64,000 bases of DNA from AP-15 sp963818695 (GCA_963818695.1 CAWFTG010000003.1:558001-622000), one strand, 5' to 3'; counted from the stretch's first letter, positions 17,448 to 27,282 are shown. Made by a program: numbers and translations. Notes: generated from the sequence alone by a model not told the origin.

Positions 17448-18077
17448 ATGTCGAGATGCCGACCGTCGGGGCCCCGGAGAGCCATCTGCTTCGGGTTCCT
17501 CTTGGCCGCCTGGCTGGTCTTTCCGTTACCCGAAGCGCCGGCGGCGCCGGGGGCGCCGACAGATGTGGTGCGGAATTTCTATGGCGTGTTGCTCGATGTG
17601 ATGCAGCATGCTGCAGCGCTCGGGCCGAAGGGCCGCTACGAGAAACTGGAGCCGTTCGTGCGCGGGACGTTCGACGTGCCGTTCATGGCGCGGTTGTCGG
17701 TCGGCCCGACATGGAGGACCTTGACGGCCGAGCAGAAACGGCGCGCCGTGCAGGCCTATACTCGCTACATCGCCGCGATTTACGCTACCCGGTTCGACGA
17801 TTACGCCGGCGAAAAGCTCCAAGTGCTCGGGCAGCAGCAGATCAAGCACGGCACCTTGATCAAAACTCAAATCATCAAATCCAACGGTGAACCGGTCGCC
17901 ATTAATTATGTCGTCCATGACAACGATAATGCCTGGCAAATTCGCGATATCTACCTCTCCGGCTCGATCAGCGAGCTGGCGACGCGAAGATCGGATTTCG
18001 CGAACATCCTGCGCACCAGCGGCATCGACGGTCTGATCGCCTCGCTCAACAAGAAGGCCGACGATTTGCAGAGTTGA
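17448..18077 (+). CDS. MlaC/Ttg2D (HpnM-like) periplasmic phospholipid-binding protein
   Basis: The 209-residue protein has a signal peptide (ICFGFLLAAWLVFPLPEAPAA) and the MlaC fold: VVRNFYGVLLDVMQ, LEPFVRGTFDVPFMAR, LTAEQKRRAVQAYTRYIAA and IRDIYLSGSISELATRRSDF. MlaC proteins carry lipids across the periplasm; hopanoid-linked homologues are called HpnM. No mla or hpn genes lie nearby, so the exact substrate is open. GAGGGG lies before the start; a GTG two codons upstream is also possible. Confidence 0.88.
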   Translation: MSRCRPSGPRRAICFGFLLAAWLVFPLPEAPAAPGAPTDVVRNFYGVLLDVMQHAAALGPKGRYEKLEPFVRGTFDVPFMARLSVGPTWRTLTAEQKRRAVQAYTRYIAAIYATRFDDYAGEKLQVLGQQQIKHGTLIKTQIIKSNGEPVAINYVVHDNDNAWQIRDIYLSGSISELATRRSDFANILRTSGIDGLIASLNKKADDLQS

Positions 18078-18131
18078 AGTTTTTCTGAGGATTCCGGCTA
18101 TTCGTCCGGCGTTCGAACCGGGGAGAGCGAG

Positions 18132-19730
18132 ATGGGTGAACGGCGGCTCAAACACTTCGGCTGGGGGCGTGAAGGCGAGGGTCTGACGGACGAGGAGGAG
18201 GCTGCCGCTCTCGACCGCTACCGCCGGCTGTTCGCCGTCGACCGGTTCGACGAGCGCGACCCGCCGGCGCTGTCCGAGATCGCATTGCGGCCGCCGCGGA
18301 TCGCCCCGCCGCCGGCCTTGGCGCCGCATTGCTCCAGCGAACATTACGACCGGGTCGCCCACACCTACGGCAAGTCTTTCTCGGACTACGCGCGGGGCCT
18401 TGCCGGTCTTTACGACAACGCGCCCGACGTCGTCGCTTACCCGCGCAACGAAGCAGAGGTCACCGCGGTCGCCGATTGGGCGGGCGGCGCGCAGGCGGCG
18501 CTGATCCCGTTCGGCGCCGGCAGCAGCGTCGTCGGCGGCGTCGAAGCCGGCGATCGAGGGCACCGCGTGCCGCGCGGCGATCTCGCTCGATCTTCGGCAT
18601 CTGGACCGCGTCGTCGAGGTCGACCGCACCTCGCGCGCCGCCCGCATCGAGGCCGGCGTCTTTGGCCCCGCGCTCGAGGCGCAGCTCAAGCCCCATGAAC
18701 TGACCCTGCGGCATTTTCCGCAGAGCTTCGAATACTCGACATTGGGGGGCTGGATCGCGACGCGGTCGGGCGGCCATTTCGCCACCCTCTACACGCACAT
18801 CGACGATCTCGTCGAAAATCTGCGCGTCGTCACTCCGCGCGGCCTGGTCGAGACGCGACGCCTTCCCGGCTCCGGCGCCGGTCCCAGCCCCGACCGGCTG
18901 TTCATCGGGTCGGAAGGCATTCTCGGCGTGATCACCGAGGCGTGGATGCGGCTCCAGGACCGGCCGCGCTTCCGCGCCGGGGGCGCGGTGCAATTCGCCG
19001 ATTTCTTCTCGGCTGCCCGCGCCGTCAGAGCGATCGCCCAAGCCGGCCTCTATCCGGCGAACTGCCGCATCCTCGACCCGCAGGAGGCGTACAACACCGG
19101 AGCGGGAGACGGGAGAGCGGCGGTCCTGGTGCTGGCGTTCGAGTCGGGCGACCACCCGGTCGATGCATGGATCGCCCGAGCCTTGGAATGCTGCGCCGAT
19201 CATGGCGGCATACCCGAACATCCGGATAAGGCGGATGCGCATCGCGAAGGGGCGGCAGGAATGTGGCGCAACGCCTTTATCCGCATGCCCTATGCCCGCG
19301 AGCGCTGGTGGGACGGGCGATCATCGCCGACACTTTTGAGACCGCGATCACCTGGGAGCGCTTCGAAGCTTTTCACGATGCCGTGAAGACCGCGACCGAA
19401 GCGGCAATCCGCGAGGCCACCGGGCGGCCGGGGCAGGTGACTTGCCGCTTCACCCACGCCTACCCCGATGGGCCGGCGCCGTATTTCTCCTTCCATGCTT
19501 TGGGGCGGCACGGCGATCTGTTGTCGCAGTGGCATACGATCAAGAGCGCCGCCAGCGAGGCGCTGATCGCCGCGGGCGGGACGATCACTCACCATCACGC
19601 GGTCGGCCGCGACCACCGCCCGTGGTACGACAAACAGCGGCCCGAGCTTTTCGCGGAGGCCTTGCGCGCCGCGAAGCGCGCGGTCGATCCGCAGGGACTG
19701 CTCAATCCCGGCGTCCTCATCGACCCTTGA
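18132..19730 (+). pseudogene. FAD-binding oxidase of the alkyl-DHAP synthase/glycolate oxidase D family, two frameshifts
   Basis: Three frame segments assemble a 530-residue FAD_binding_4/FAD-oxidase_C protein. Part one (18132 to about 18545) has SSEHYDRVAHTYGKSFSDY and the FAD motif PFGAGSSVVGG. Part two has AISLDLRHLDRVVEVD, LGGWIATRSGGHFATLYTHI and FIGSEGILGVITEAW. Part three (from about 19305) has IIADTFETAITWERF, THAYPDGPAPYF, HHHAVGRDHRPWY and a conserved end DPQGLLNPGVL. The first shift is undone by the second, and all family motifs are conserved, so errors in the assembly are as likely as true inactivation. It follows the MlaC gene by 54 bases. Confidence 0.88.
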
Positions 19731-20132
19731 GCCGGAAAGCCCCCGCCCACCGCGCAACCGATCCTAAATTCGGCCTCCGCGGTTTCACCGCACGTTGAAT
19801 GACCTCGGGGTCGTCGGCGACCGCGAAAACCAGGCGGGCCGACTACGCTCGCGAGCCTGATGGGTTCCCAAAACCCGTCGCAACGCGGCCGGCATCGCGA
19901 TCGGTCGCGCGGTGTTGCGCAAAAGACGCGCACATACGACTAGAGTTTCGCTGCGTTGGAGCCAAACTGTTGCGTACCTGCCACAGCAGACACCGTTCTG
20001 CAGAGATTCGCCGGCAAGCGGTCTCGTTGAGAGAAAAACCGTTTGCCATCGGATCGGTGGATAGCGAAGATCGGCCATCGGTGGCGCGACGACCATCGTC
20101 ATACGCGTATTTTTAGTGGCCGGAGGTAAGGG
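19731..20132. other. Intergenic region upstream of the porin gene
   Basis: About 400 bases with no supported gene. It is likely to hold the porin promoter; no clear -35/-10 pair was singled out. Confidence 0.4.
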
Positions 20133-21377
20133 ATGAAAACTCGCTATCTGCTAGGCGCTGGCGCAGCGCTTGCCGTGGCGTTCGGATGCGCCGAGGCGAA
20201 TGCGCAATTTCAAGTGCCGTTCTTGTCGAGCTTTGGTCCGCCAGTCTTCTACGTCGGACCGGAGGGCGGGTGGACCAGCCTTTCGAACCAGAAGGACACG
20301 ATCACGACGACGCCTTTCAGGGTCGACAATGGGCTTGTCCCTGCCAATGGCCCTTTTTTTAGCAGCTTCAACGGCAGCGCGCGATATGACAGCGGCTTCA
20401 ACGCTGGAGGCCGGCTGGGTATCCAGTATGGCCCGGTGCGTGTCGAAGAAGAATACAGTTATCGGCGCAATGGGCTGTCGAGTTTTGGCGCGTTCTTCGG
20501 CCCCAACGTCAACTCGGCGTTTACTGGGGAGCGAGTTACCCACTCGATTATGACCAACTTCATCTACGACTTCACCATAGGCTGGCCGGTCAGCCCGCAT
20601 ATCGGGTTCGGCGTCGGCGCGGTGGACAACGTAGACTCCGTCTCACTCAACCCGGTCACCTTAAACGGGTTGGGCCCGACGACGGTCAGCGGGCCCGGAG
20701 GTGTACTGGGCAGGATCGGGGCAGGCACGCCTTTTCCGAACCCAACTCTTGGCGGAACCTTCCTGAAGGGAAGCAACTGGAATTTCGGCTATCAGGCGAT
20801 CGCCGGTATCCGCTACGACATCAACCCGTTGCTCGCCTTTGATGTCGATTATCGCTACCAGGCGACCACTTCGCCGAGCTTCAACAACAAAGGGATAGCC
20901 CCGTTCCCGCCCTTCGGCTTCTCGGGCGTAAAATACACGTCGGGCTACAACACGCAGAACATCGTCGCCAGCTTGACGATGAAGTTCGGCGCGCCGCCCC
21001 CGGCTCCGCCGCCGCCGGCGCCTCCGGCCCCGCCGCCGCCGCCGACCCATCAGGTCTATCTCGTGTTCTTCGATTGGGATAAATACAACATCACTCCCGA
21101 GGGCCAGCAGATCCTTCAACTCGCTGCGAACCAGTATCACTCGGGCGGTCGCGTGACGCTTCAAGTGACCGGCTACACCGATACATCAGGGTCGGCCGGC
21201 TACAACCAGCGGCTTTCCGAACGCCGCGCCAATGCCGTCGCCGCAGCGCTCGAACGCCTCGGTGTGCCACGCAGCGACATGACGGTTGCCGGCCGCGGTC
21301 AAAACGATCTGCGCGTTCCGACCCCGGACGGCGTACGCGAGCCGCAGAACCGCCGCGTCGAGATCGTCTTCCCATAA
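20133..21377 (+). CDS. OmpA-family outer-membrane porin
   Basis: The 414-residue protein has a signal peptide (YLLGAGAALAVAFGCAEANA), an N-terminal beta-barrel (FYVGPEGGWTSLSNQKD, VRVEEEYSYRRNG, LLAFDVDYRYQATT), a Pro/Ala hinge (APPPPAPPAPPPPP) at about 290-305 and a C-terminal OmpA peptidoglycan-binding domain (FDWDKYNITPEGQQIL, VTGYTDTSGSAGYNQRLSER, GRGQNDL, NRRVEIVFP). It anchors the outer membrane to the cell wall. It is a single gene with its own terminator directly downstream, as expected for an abundant porin. Confidence 0.93.
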   Translation: MKTRYLLGAGAALAVAFGCAEANAQFQVPFLSSFGPPVFYVGPEGGWTSLSNQKDTITTTPFRVDNGLVPANGPFFSSFNGSARYDSGFNAGGRLGIQYGPVRVEEEYSYRRNGLSSFGAFFGPNVNSAFTGERVTHSIMTNFIYDFTIGWPVSPHIGFGVGAVDNVDSVSLNPVTLNGLGPTTVSGPGGVLGRIGAGTPFPNPTLGGTFLKGSNWNFGYQAIAGIRYDINPLLAFDVDYRYQATTSPSFNNKGIAPFPPFGFSGVKYTSGYNTQNIVASLTMKFGAPPPAPPPPAPPAPPPPPTHQVYLVFFDWDKYNITPEGQQILQLAANQYHSGGRVTLQVTGYTDTSGSAGYNQRLSERRANAVAAALERLGVPRSDMTVAGRGQNDLRVPTPDGVREPQNRRVEIVFP

Positions 21378-21399
21378 AAGCAGTCTTCTCACTTGAAAA

Positions 21400-21430
21400 T
21401 GTCGGGGGTCCCTGTCAGGGACCCCCGACA
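21400..21430. repeat. Perfect 31-base palindrome after the porin gene
   Basis: TGTCGGGGGTCCCTG and CAGGGACCCCCGACA are perfectly complementary 15-base arms around a single T. It lies between the porin stop and the T-rich terminator and should form a very stable 3' hairpin. Confidence 0.85.
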
Positions 21431-21462
21431 ACCGCCGCAGTGAAGCGCGGCGGTTTTTTTTT
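21431..21462 (+). terminator. Rho-independent terminator of the porin gene
   Basis: ACCGCCGC (21431-21438) pairs with GCGGCGGT (21447-21454), followed by a run of nine T. It begins immediately after the 31-base palindrome, making a tandem hairpin. Confidence 0.92.
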
Positions 21463-21758
21463 GAAATTGTCAACAGACAGATGGCCGAGCGTTGCTACCA
21501 ACCAAACGACCGCTTCAACCGAATTCGATTGGGCCGGGCGACCCCTCTCTCCGGTTGGGTAGTAGTGCCGATCGATCAAAGTCTCAATGCAAACATTTAT
21601 GCTGTTTCTTCTATAATTCTTACCGCGCACCACCCCAGACATGATATTGTAAGTGTGCGGCTGGAGGTCGCAACTATTGCGGCGGTAATCTTTGGTTGCG
21701 CTCTCTTCAAGAGTGCGAGAAAAGCGACGCGTCGTTATTTTGACTCAGGAGTTCACCG
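21463..21758. other. Intergenic region
   Basis: AT-richer than its surroundings. An open frame from 21481 has no protein-like features or ribosome site and was not accepted. The promoter of the next small gene is presumably here. Confidence 0.4.
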
Positions 21759-21977
21759 ATGAAGGCGCTCATCTCGGCGTTGGCGTTGTTCACATTTGTT
21801 GCCGGTACCGCGTTACCGGTCGAAACCTATGCCCAGACTACGGGGACCGGACAGACGATGGCCCCAGACGCTTCGGCATCCACTGCTCCGACCACCACGA
21901 CGAAGAAGAAAAAATCTTCAAGGTCCCATCATGCCAAAAAGAAGTCGAAGAAGCAGTCCACAGCTCAAACCAGTTGA
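21759..21977 (+). CDS. Small exported Lys/Ser/Thr-rich protein
   Basis: The 72-residue product has a signal peptide (MKALISALALFTFVAGTAL...YAQ) and a mature part of low complexity: a Thr/Ser/Ala stretch followed by KKKKSSRSHHAKKKSKK. The highly basic mature region suggests binding to polyanions such as nucleic acid or cell-surface polymers; this is inference. CAGGAG precedes the ATG. Similar short basic exported proteins are common and unannotated in alphaproteobacteria. Confidence 0.7.
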   Translation: MKALISALALFTFVAGTALPVETYAQTTGTGQTMAPDASASTAPTTTTKKKKSSRSHHAKKKSKKQSTAQTS

Positions 21978-22662
21978 GCCAGGCAAACGTATGTTCGTGA
22001 TAATATAAGCTGGACGCCGCCCTCTCGGTTACGCGAACGCGGTAACACCGGTCTCCCGACGCTTCGCACTGCCGCCGTCGGCGTCACCCGGAAGGGTCGG
22101 CGCGATGGCGGCAATGCGGCCCGGCTGGCTGTCCGAATTTGAGCGGTGCAGGAGCGCGGCCCTCTTCTGCGATGCCGCAAAGAAGACATACGGGTCACCG
22201 CCAAGTTTTATTTCGAACTCAAGACATTCGCCTCGCTTTTTCGGTTATTCCGTCGGCGTCTAGGCTACCATTGCGCTTGCCAAAGCCAGCTTGCCGCTAT
22301 ATCCTGTGAACCAATCGAGCGGAGTGATAGGCGGGAAAATTGCGTACTGGGAACATATCCACATCCTTAGTCGTTAACTGCGGGCCAAGTTGCAGAGCGA
22401 GCTCGGGCGGGAAGACATGCAGTCAGCTCTATCGGCAGGAAACCCCCGCGCTTGGAGTCCGGTTCTTCGATGCCCGTCCCAGCTCGCGCGCTAAGGGATC
22501 CCGGGTCGCGGGGACTCCGGCAACAGTAGATGAGCACAGCAGACTCGCAGAAACGGTTGAGAATACCATCTGAGGATAGAGGAGAGGACTTCGACCAAAC
22601 GGCAGCCATGCTAGTCGTCCGACCATGTCCAAGTTAGGACCCAGAGAGAGAGGATCGCACAG
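21978..22662. other. Long intergenic region, no supported gene
   Basis: Nearly 700 bases. Short open frames occur on both strands (for example 22340-22573) but none has a ribosome site, family motif or sensible composition. No RNA gene was recognised. Confidence 0.4.
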
Positions 22663-23187
22663 ATGAAACATCATCTTTTGACCGGTGTGGCGGTGGCCGC
22701 CGCACTCGCGTTTTCGGCACCTGTTTGGGCGCAAGGGGCTAGTCCGTCCGGTGGCAACGCCGTAGGAACGCCGGGCCCGAACCCAGGCGGACCGGGACTG
22801 ACGCCGTACAGCTCGGGCCCGAACCCAGGGGGAGCGGCTCTCTCGGGGCCGCGCACGACGCCCTCGACTCCGCCGGCGGCGATGGCTCCCTCGGCGATGC
22901 CGCCGTCTTCGATGTCTGATACCAGTTCGGCAACGCCGCCGAGCTATCGTCACGCACGGGCGCATTACCACCACAAAAAGATGGCGGCGTATCATCACGA
23001 GATGGCGGGGTATCATCGCGGTAGAGCATACGAGACCGGGGGTAGCGCCAACCAGCTGAACCAGGAAGAGCTGCAGCGGCTGCAGGCGGGGAACTTCTCA
23101 AACCCATCGGCGCCTCCTGCCCCGGGCATGATGCCCCCTGGGCAGCCGGGCGGCTCGCGCATGACCCCTCACGGCACCGTGCAATAA
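22663..23187 (+). CDS. Exported Pro/Gly/His-rich protein of unknown function
   Basis: The 174-residue protein has a signal peptide (HLLTGVAVAAALAFSAPVWAQ), a Gly-Pro region with a repeated GPNPGG (at about 37 and 53), and a His/Tyr-rich patch (YRHARAHYHHKKMAAYHHEM, then AGYHR). The C-terminal part has NQEELQRLQAGNFSNPS. The His cluster could bind metal ions. No homologous family of known function was recognised. It is a single gene with a weak hairpin downstream. Confidence 0.75.
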   Translation: MKHHLLTGVAVAAALAFSAPVWAQGASPSGGNAVGTPGPNPGGPGLTPYSSGPNPGGAALSGPRTTPSTPPAAMAPSAMPPSSMSDTSSATPPSYRHARAHYHHKKMAAYHHEMAGYHRGRAYETGGSANQLNQEELQRLQAGNFSNPSAPPAPGMMPPGQPGGSRMTPHGTVQ

Positions 23188-23231
23188 CGTCAACCCGCTT
23201 GGAATTTGCGCCAAGCGTCTAGGCAATCATC

Positions 23232-23255
23232 GCAAGGGGGCGGTCAGTCCCCTTG
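23232..23255 (+). terminator. Candidate terminator hairpin
   Basis: GCAAGGGG (23232-23239) and CCCCTTGC (23248-23255) form a perfect 8-bp stem 45 bases after the exported protein's stop. There is no T-run, so intrinsic termination is uncertain. Confidence 0.45.
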
Positions 23256-23337
23256 CTGTTGCCACCGATGCCTATTGTTGGATTTTCGGATGGGACGCCG
23301 GATTGGTCGCGCTCTGATTTTGTAGCGTCGGATGGCC

Positions 23338-23940
23338 TCAGGTGTTGGCGACCGGCTTACGTTGCCGAGCCACCCGCTCCATGTCATCCAGCAGATCATG
23401 CAGGGCTTGGTCGGCTACATAGGCCATCTTGGCGAACGCCCGCAGAAAACTGTCGGTGCGCGGTAGCTGAAAGAGGGTCTCGTCGCCATCCTTGCCTTTG
23501 GCGGCGCTGATCAAAACGACATTGTCGAAAGGTTGCAGCATCAGCTCTTCGAGCGCTTTGCCGGGGCCGGTTACGTATTCGACAACCCGATAGCGCTCCG
23601 AGCTGCGCGCCTCCTGCAGGATCGACATGCGGTAAGCAGCGCGCGTCGTCGCCGCCTCGATCAGGGCGCGAGCAAATGGGCGGAGAAAAGTCTCGTCGAA
23701 GCCGAGAATTGCCGTGGGGCGCTCGTCGCTGACGCAAGAGCGCATCTCAAGAGCCGCCCAAAGCGAGGCGCGCCCGTCAAAATAATCGGCCGAAGCGAGG
23801 TCGAGGTTGATCGAATTGATCGGCATCGGCGGTAAAATCGAGCGCGGCGACAAAAAGGCGAAACAAGCCGGCTCCCGCTTCAGGGAAATGTTCGTTGTCG
23901 CTTCGAGGTTCCGATCGGTGATCGCGGGAGTGTCGGCCAT
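23338..23940 (-). CDS. Unknown cytoplasmic protein
   Basis: The 200-residue product from the ATG at 23940 begins MADTPAITDRNLEATTNISL and contains SADYFDGRASLWAALEMRS, RPFARALIEAATTRAAYRMS, VEYVTGPGKALEELML and VARQRKPVANT at the end. There is no signal peptide or membrane segment. It is likely an alpha/beta protein; no family was recognised. The frame is open further upstream, but that part (to 24126) has poor protein character. Confidence 0.6.
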   Translation of the reverse strand: MADTPAITDRNLEATTNISLKREPACFAFLSPRSILPPMPINSINLDLASADYFDGRASLWAALEMRSCVSDERPTAILGFDETFLRPFARALIEAATTRAAYRMSILQEARSSERYRVVEYVTGPGKALEELMLQPFDNVVLISAAKGKDGDETLFQLPRTDSFLRAFAKMAYVADQALHDLLDDMERVARQRKPVANT

Positions 23941-24205
23941 AGCGAAACCTAGTTCGGGAACGCGGTACTCGGATGATGGTCTCGTCTCCTTGCGGCTCCA
24001 CGCCCTTAAGGAGAACTCCCGTCTCCGGGAAAGTGGATAGGCCGTTTGAGCCAAGTTTGTCAAAGTGTAACAGAGGATGACTGCACTCTGCGGCCTTTGG
24101 CCGCGAGTCTCGCGCCTTGACGCCACTCAATCATAATCCTTTGACCGGAAATTTCGATTGCGGCCGAAGAATCGCCATAATCAGGCGAGGACTGAGAGCC
24201 CAGGC

Positions 24206-26083
24206 TCATCGGGCTTCCCGCTCTATCGATTCTTCGGCGGCCAGCCACTCTATTTCCGCCCGCTCGATCAACCGCATTAATTCAGCGCGGCGCTTGAGGG
24301 CGGCAGTGAGCGCCAGCCCGTTGTCCCGCAGGCCAGGAGGTCGGGCCAAGACGCGATCGAGCACCTCGCGTTCCTCGGCCAGCCGCGTGATTTTTTCTTC
24401 AGCCTGGCGCGCGGCTTGGCGCAACGGCTCGAGGTCGCGCCTGCGCTCCACCGCGAGCCGCCGGGCTGCCCGGCGGCTGCCGGATTGCGGCTCACTCGAA
24501 CGGATGCCCTCCGCTGATCCGCCGCCGTCGAGCAACCGACGCTCGTAATCGTTGAGATCCCCCTCGAAGGGCCGGGCCGTCCCGCCTTCGACCAGCCAGA
24601 GACCGTCGGCAACGAGTTCCAGCAGATGCCAGTCATGGCTCACCAGGACCACTGCGCCGGAGAAATCGTTGATCGCCTGGACCAGCGCTTCGCGAGCCTC
24701 GATGTCGAGATGATTCGTCGGCTCGTCGAGGATCAAAAGAGCGGGGGCATCATAGGTGACGAGAGCGAGGTTCAAGCGCGCCCGCTCGCCACCGGCGAGG
24801 TCCCGCACTGCGACGAACGCCTTTTCCTGGCCGAAGCCGAACCTGCCGAGCCGCGCCCGCACCGCCTCCGGTGTGTCGTCGGGCAGCAGTGCGGAAAGGT
24901 GATTGAAGGCCGATTCGCCCGGCCGCATCTCCTCGATCTGATGTTGCGCGAAAAAGCCGCAGGCGAGCTTTGGCGACCGGGTCATGCGTCCAGCCATCGG
25001 CGCTAAGCGCCCCGCCAGCAAACGCGCTAGTGTCGTCTTGCCGTTGCCGTTGCCGCCGAGCAGCGCGATCCGATCGTCTGGATCGAGCCGCAGATCGAGC
25101 CGCGACAGCACGGGGTTTCCCGGGACATAGCCGACCGCGGCCCCCTCTATCGAAATCAGCGGCGGGTTCAGCTGTAGGGGATCCGGGAAGGCGATGTGCG
25201 CCGGCGCCTCGTCGGCCGGGAGAACGATCGGCTCCAGCCGCGCCAACGCCTTCAGCCGGCTCTGGGCTTGGCGGGCCTTTGACGCCTTGTAGCGAAAGCG
25301 GTTGACAAAAACCTGGGTCCGCTGGCGTTCCAAACTCTGATGGCGCGCCAAAGCTCCGAGCCGCTGCGCCGCTTCTGTACGGGCCCGCAGATAGGCGTCG
25401 AACCCGCCGGAATAGGCGGTTAGTTTGCCGTGTTGGAGATGCAGGGTGACCGTCGTCACCGCGTTAAGGAAGCGGCGATCGTGGCTCACCAGGATCAGGG
25501 TTCGGCGATAATTGCGCAAAAACCGCTCGAGCCACAGTGCCGCCTCGAGATCGAGGTGGTTAGTCGGCTCGTCGAGCAGCAGCAGGTCGGGCTCGGCGAA
25601 GAGAATCGCCGCGAGCGCAACCCGCATCCGCCAGCCGCCCGACAGATCTGCGACGGACCGGCGCTGCATCGCCTCGTCGAGGCCGAGCCCGGCGAGGGCG
25701 CGCGCGGCCCGGCTCGGCGCCGAATGGGCCTCGATCTCAACGAGCCGGGTCTCGATCTCGGCGGCCCGCAGGGGCTCTGTTCCGGCCTCCCGCTCGGCCA
25801 GCAGTCCGGCACGCTCGGTATCGAACGCGAGGACGGTTTCGAGCGCGCTCGCCTCCCCGCCCGGGGCCTCCTGCGCCAGAAAACCGATCCGACAGCCGCG
25901 CGGCAGTTCGATCGACCCGCCGTCCGGCAGCAGAACGCCGCGGATCAAGTCGAGCAAGGTCGACTTGCCGGCGCCGTTTCGGCCGACCAGACCGACCTTG
26001 CTCCCTTCGGCAATTTGCGCGCTTGCCTGGTCGAGCAAGGTTCGCCTGCCGATGCGGTATGTCAGGCCGGAGATGGTCAGCAT
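24206..26083 (-). CDS. ABC-F family ATPase (Uup/YheS-like)
   Basis: The 625-residue protein has two ABC domains in one chain and no membrane segment. Domain one carries Walker A GRNGAGKS (about 34-41), the signature LSGGW and Walker B LLLLDEPTNHLDLEA. Domain two has GGNGNGKTT (about 343), LAGGERARL and LLILDEPTNHLDIEA. A basic linker (SKARQAQSRLKALARLEPI) and a C-terminal coiled coil follow. ABC-F proteins act on ribosomes, in translation rescue or antibiotic protection, or in DNA maintenance (Uup). It is divergent from the DUF72 gene with 35 bases between the starts. Confidence 0.95.
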   Translation of the reverse strand: MLTISGLTYRIGRRTLLDQASAQIAEGSKVGLVGRNGAGKSTLLDLIRGVLLPDGGSIELPRGCRIGFLAQEAPGGEASALETVLAFDTERAGLLAEREAGTEPLRAAEIETRLVEIEAHSAPSRAARALAGLGLDEAMQRRSVADLSGGWRMRVALAAILFAEPDLLLLDEPTNHLDLEAALWLERFLRNYRRTLILVSHDRRFLNAVTTVTLHLQHGKLTAYSGGFDAYLRARTEAAQRLGALARHQSLERQRTQVFVNRFRYKASKARQAQSRLKALARLEPIVLPADEAPAHIAFPDPLQLNPPLISIEGAAVGYVPGNPVLSRLDLRLDPDDRIALLGGNGNGKTTLARLLAGRLAPMAGRMTRSPKLACGFFAQHQIEEMRPGESAFNHLSALLPDDTPEAVRARLGRFGFGQEKAFVAVRDLAGGERARLNLALVTYDAPALLILDEPTNHLDIEAREALVQAINDFSGAVVLVSHDWHLLELVADGLWLVEGGTARPFEGDLNDYERRLLDGGGSAEGIRSSEPQSGSRRAARRLAVERRRDLEPLRQAARQAEEKITRLAEEREVLDRVLARPPGLRDNGLALTAALKRRAELMRLIERAEIEWLAAEESIEREAR

Positions 26084-26118
26084 AAGGTGGTGTTATCACA
26101 CCCGATCGCCGACGTGCG

Positions 26119-27003
26119 ATGAGCCGCTCGGGAACGGTACGCATCGGCATCTCCGGCTGGAACTACGGCGGTTGGCGTGGCAGCTTCTATCCGTCCGGGC
26201 TGCGGCATTCCGATGAGCTCTCCTATGCCAGCCGGCAAGTCGACACGATCGAGATCAATGGCACCCATTACTCGCTCCAGCGCCCCGATTCCTTCGCCAG
26301 ATGGCACGACGAAACGCCGCAAGACTTTGTCTTCGCGGTCAAGGGGAGCCGGTTTATCACGCATCTGAAGCAGCTTCGCGACATCGAGACGCCACTCGCC
26401 AATTTCTTCGCCTCCGGCGTGCTGCGCCTAGAGGAGAAGCTGGGCCCTTTTCTCTGGCAATTTTCGCCGCGCTTCAGATTTGACCTGGCGCGTCTCGAAC
26501 ATTTTTTCGCTCTGCTGCCGAGGGACACCGAGGCCGCGGCGGCCGTCGCCGAACGGCACGACCAGCGCCTCGCCGGCCGCGCCTGGCTGCGGACAGAACA
26601 TCGACGGGACTTACGGCACGCGATCGAGATTCGCCACACGAGCTTTCTCGATCCCGCCTTTGTGGCGCTGTTGCGCCGGCATCGGATAGTGCTCGTCTTC
26701 GCCAGTTCGGTGGCGTGGCCTTATGCGGAGGATCTCACTGCCGATTTCGTCTATCTCCGCCTGCACGGCTCCGAGGAACTCTACGCCAGCGGCTATTCGG
26801 ACGAGGCGCTCGATCATTGGGCGACGCGGATCAAGCTGTGGGCCCGGGGCCTCGAACCCAGAGACGCGCGGCTCATCGCTCCTGGCAGGAAGCCGTCCCG
26901 CCGCAACGCCCGCGATGTGTACGTGTATCTCGACAACGACGCCAAAGTCCGGGCCCCGGTCGACGCCCGTGCGCTGCGCGCCAAGTTGGCAGACCACCCC
27001 TAG
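26119..27003 (+). CDS. DUF72 family protein (YecE-like)
   Basis: The 294-residue protein begins with the DUF72 signature VRIGISGWNYGGWRGSFYP, then VDTIEINGTHYSLQ, FVFAVKGSRFITHLKQL, LGPFLWQFSPRF, AIEIRHTSF and DFVYLRLHGSEELYASGY with a Tyr and Asp/Asn-rich end (VYVYLDNDAK). DUF72 proteins are TIM-barrel-like with unknown activity. The start shares a short divergent promoter region with the ABC-F gene. Confidence 0.95.
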   Translation: MSRSGTVRIGISGWNYGGWRGSFYPSGLRHSDELSYASRQVDTIEINGTHYSLQRPDSFARWHDETPQDFVFAVKGSRFITHLKQLRDIETPLANFFASGVLRLEEKLGPFLWQFSPRFRFDLARLEHFFALLPRDTEAAAAVAERHDQRLAGRAWLRTEHRRDLRHAIEIRHTSFLDPAFVALLRRHRIVLVFASSVAWPYAEDLTADFVYLRLHGSEELYASGYSDEALDHWATRIKLWARGLEPRDARLIAPGRKPSRRNARDVYVYLDNDAKVRAPVDARALRAKLADHP

Positions 27004-27059
27004 CCTGTTTCTCCTGTTTTGTCAGGAGGAGATCAGGAGGCCCGTCTTCCAGGACCCCT

Positions 27060-27146
27060 CTCGTCATTCCCGCGCAAACCGGAATCCAGGGTGGCAGGGC
27101 CGCAGCGGCTGCCCCCTCTGGACCCCCGCTTTTGCGAGGGTGACGA
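27060..27146. repeat. Composite palindromic intergenic repeat (copy C)
   Basis: CTCGTCATTCCCGCGCAAAC starts the element, followed by a hairpin GGCAGGGCCGCAGCGGCTGC and CCCCCGCTTTTGCGAGGGTG. It is a diverged member of the family at 451-516 and 17321-17381. Confidence 0.65.
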
Positions 27147-27282
27147 ATCATCTCCGAACAGCGCATGCTGTTGTCTATCACCCCAATTCGGCAATTTGAT
27201 GGTCGTCCGTTCGGGGGCCGCCGGTTGCAATTTGGCCGCGGTTGCGCGAGCCTCGAACCCGAGCTTCGAGGAGGCTGCGCCC

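Noticed and set aside
21481..21762. 93-codon ORF after the porin terminator
   Set aside because: No ribosome-binding site, odd composition, and it overlaps the start of the next small gene; the region is AT-rich intergenic DNA.
23941..24126. Upstream extension of the 23338-23940 gene
   Set aside because: The extra 62 residues are basic and unstructured, and the ATG at 23940 begins clear protein-like sequence.
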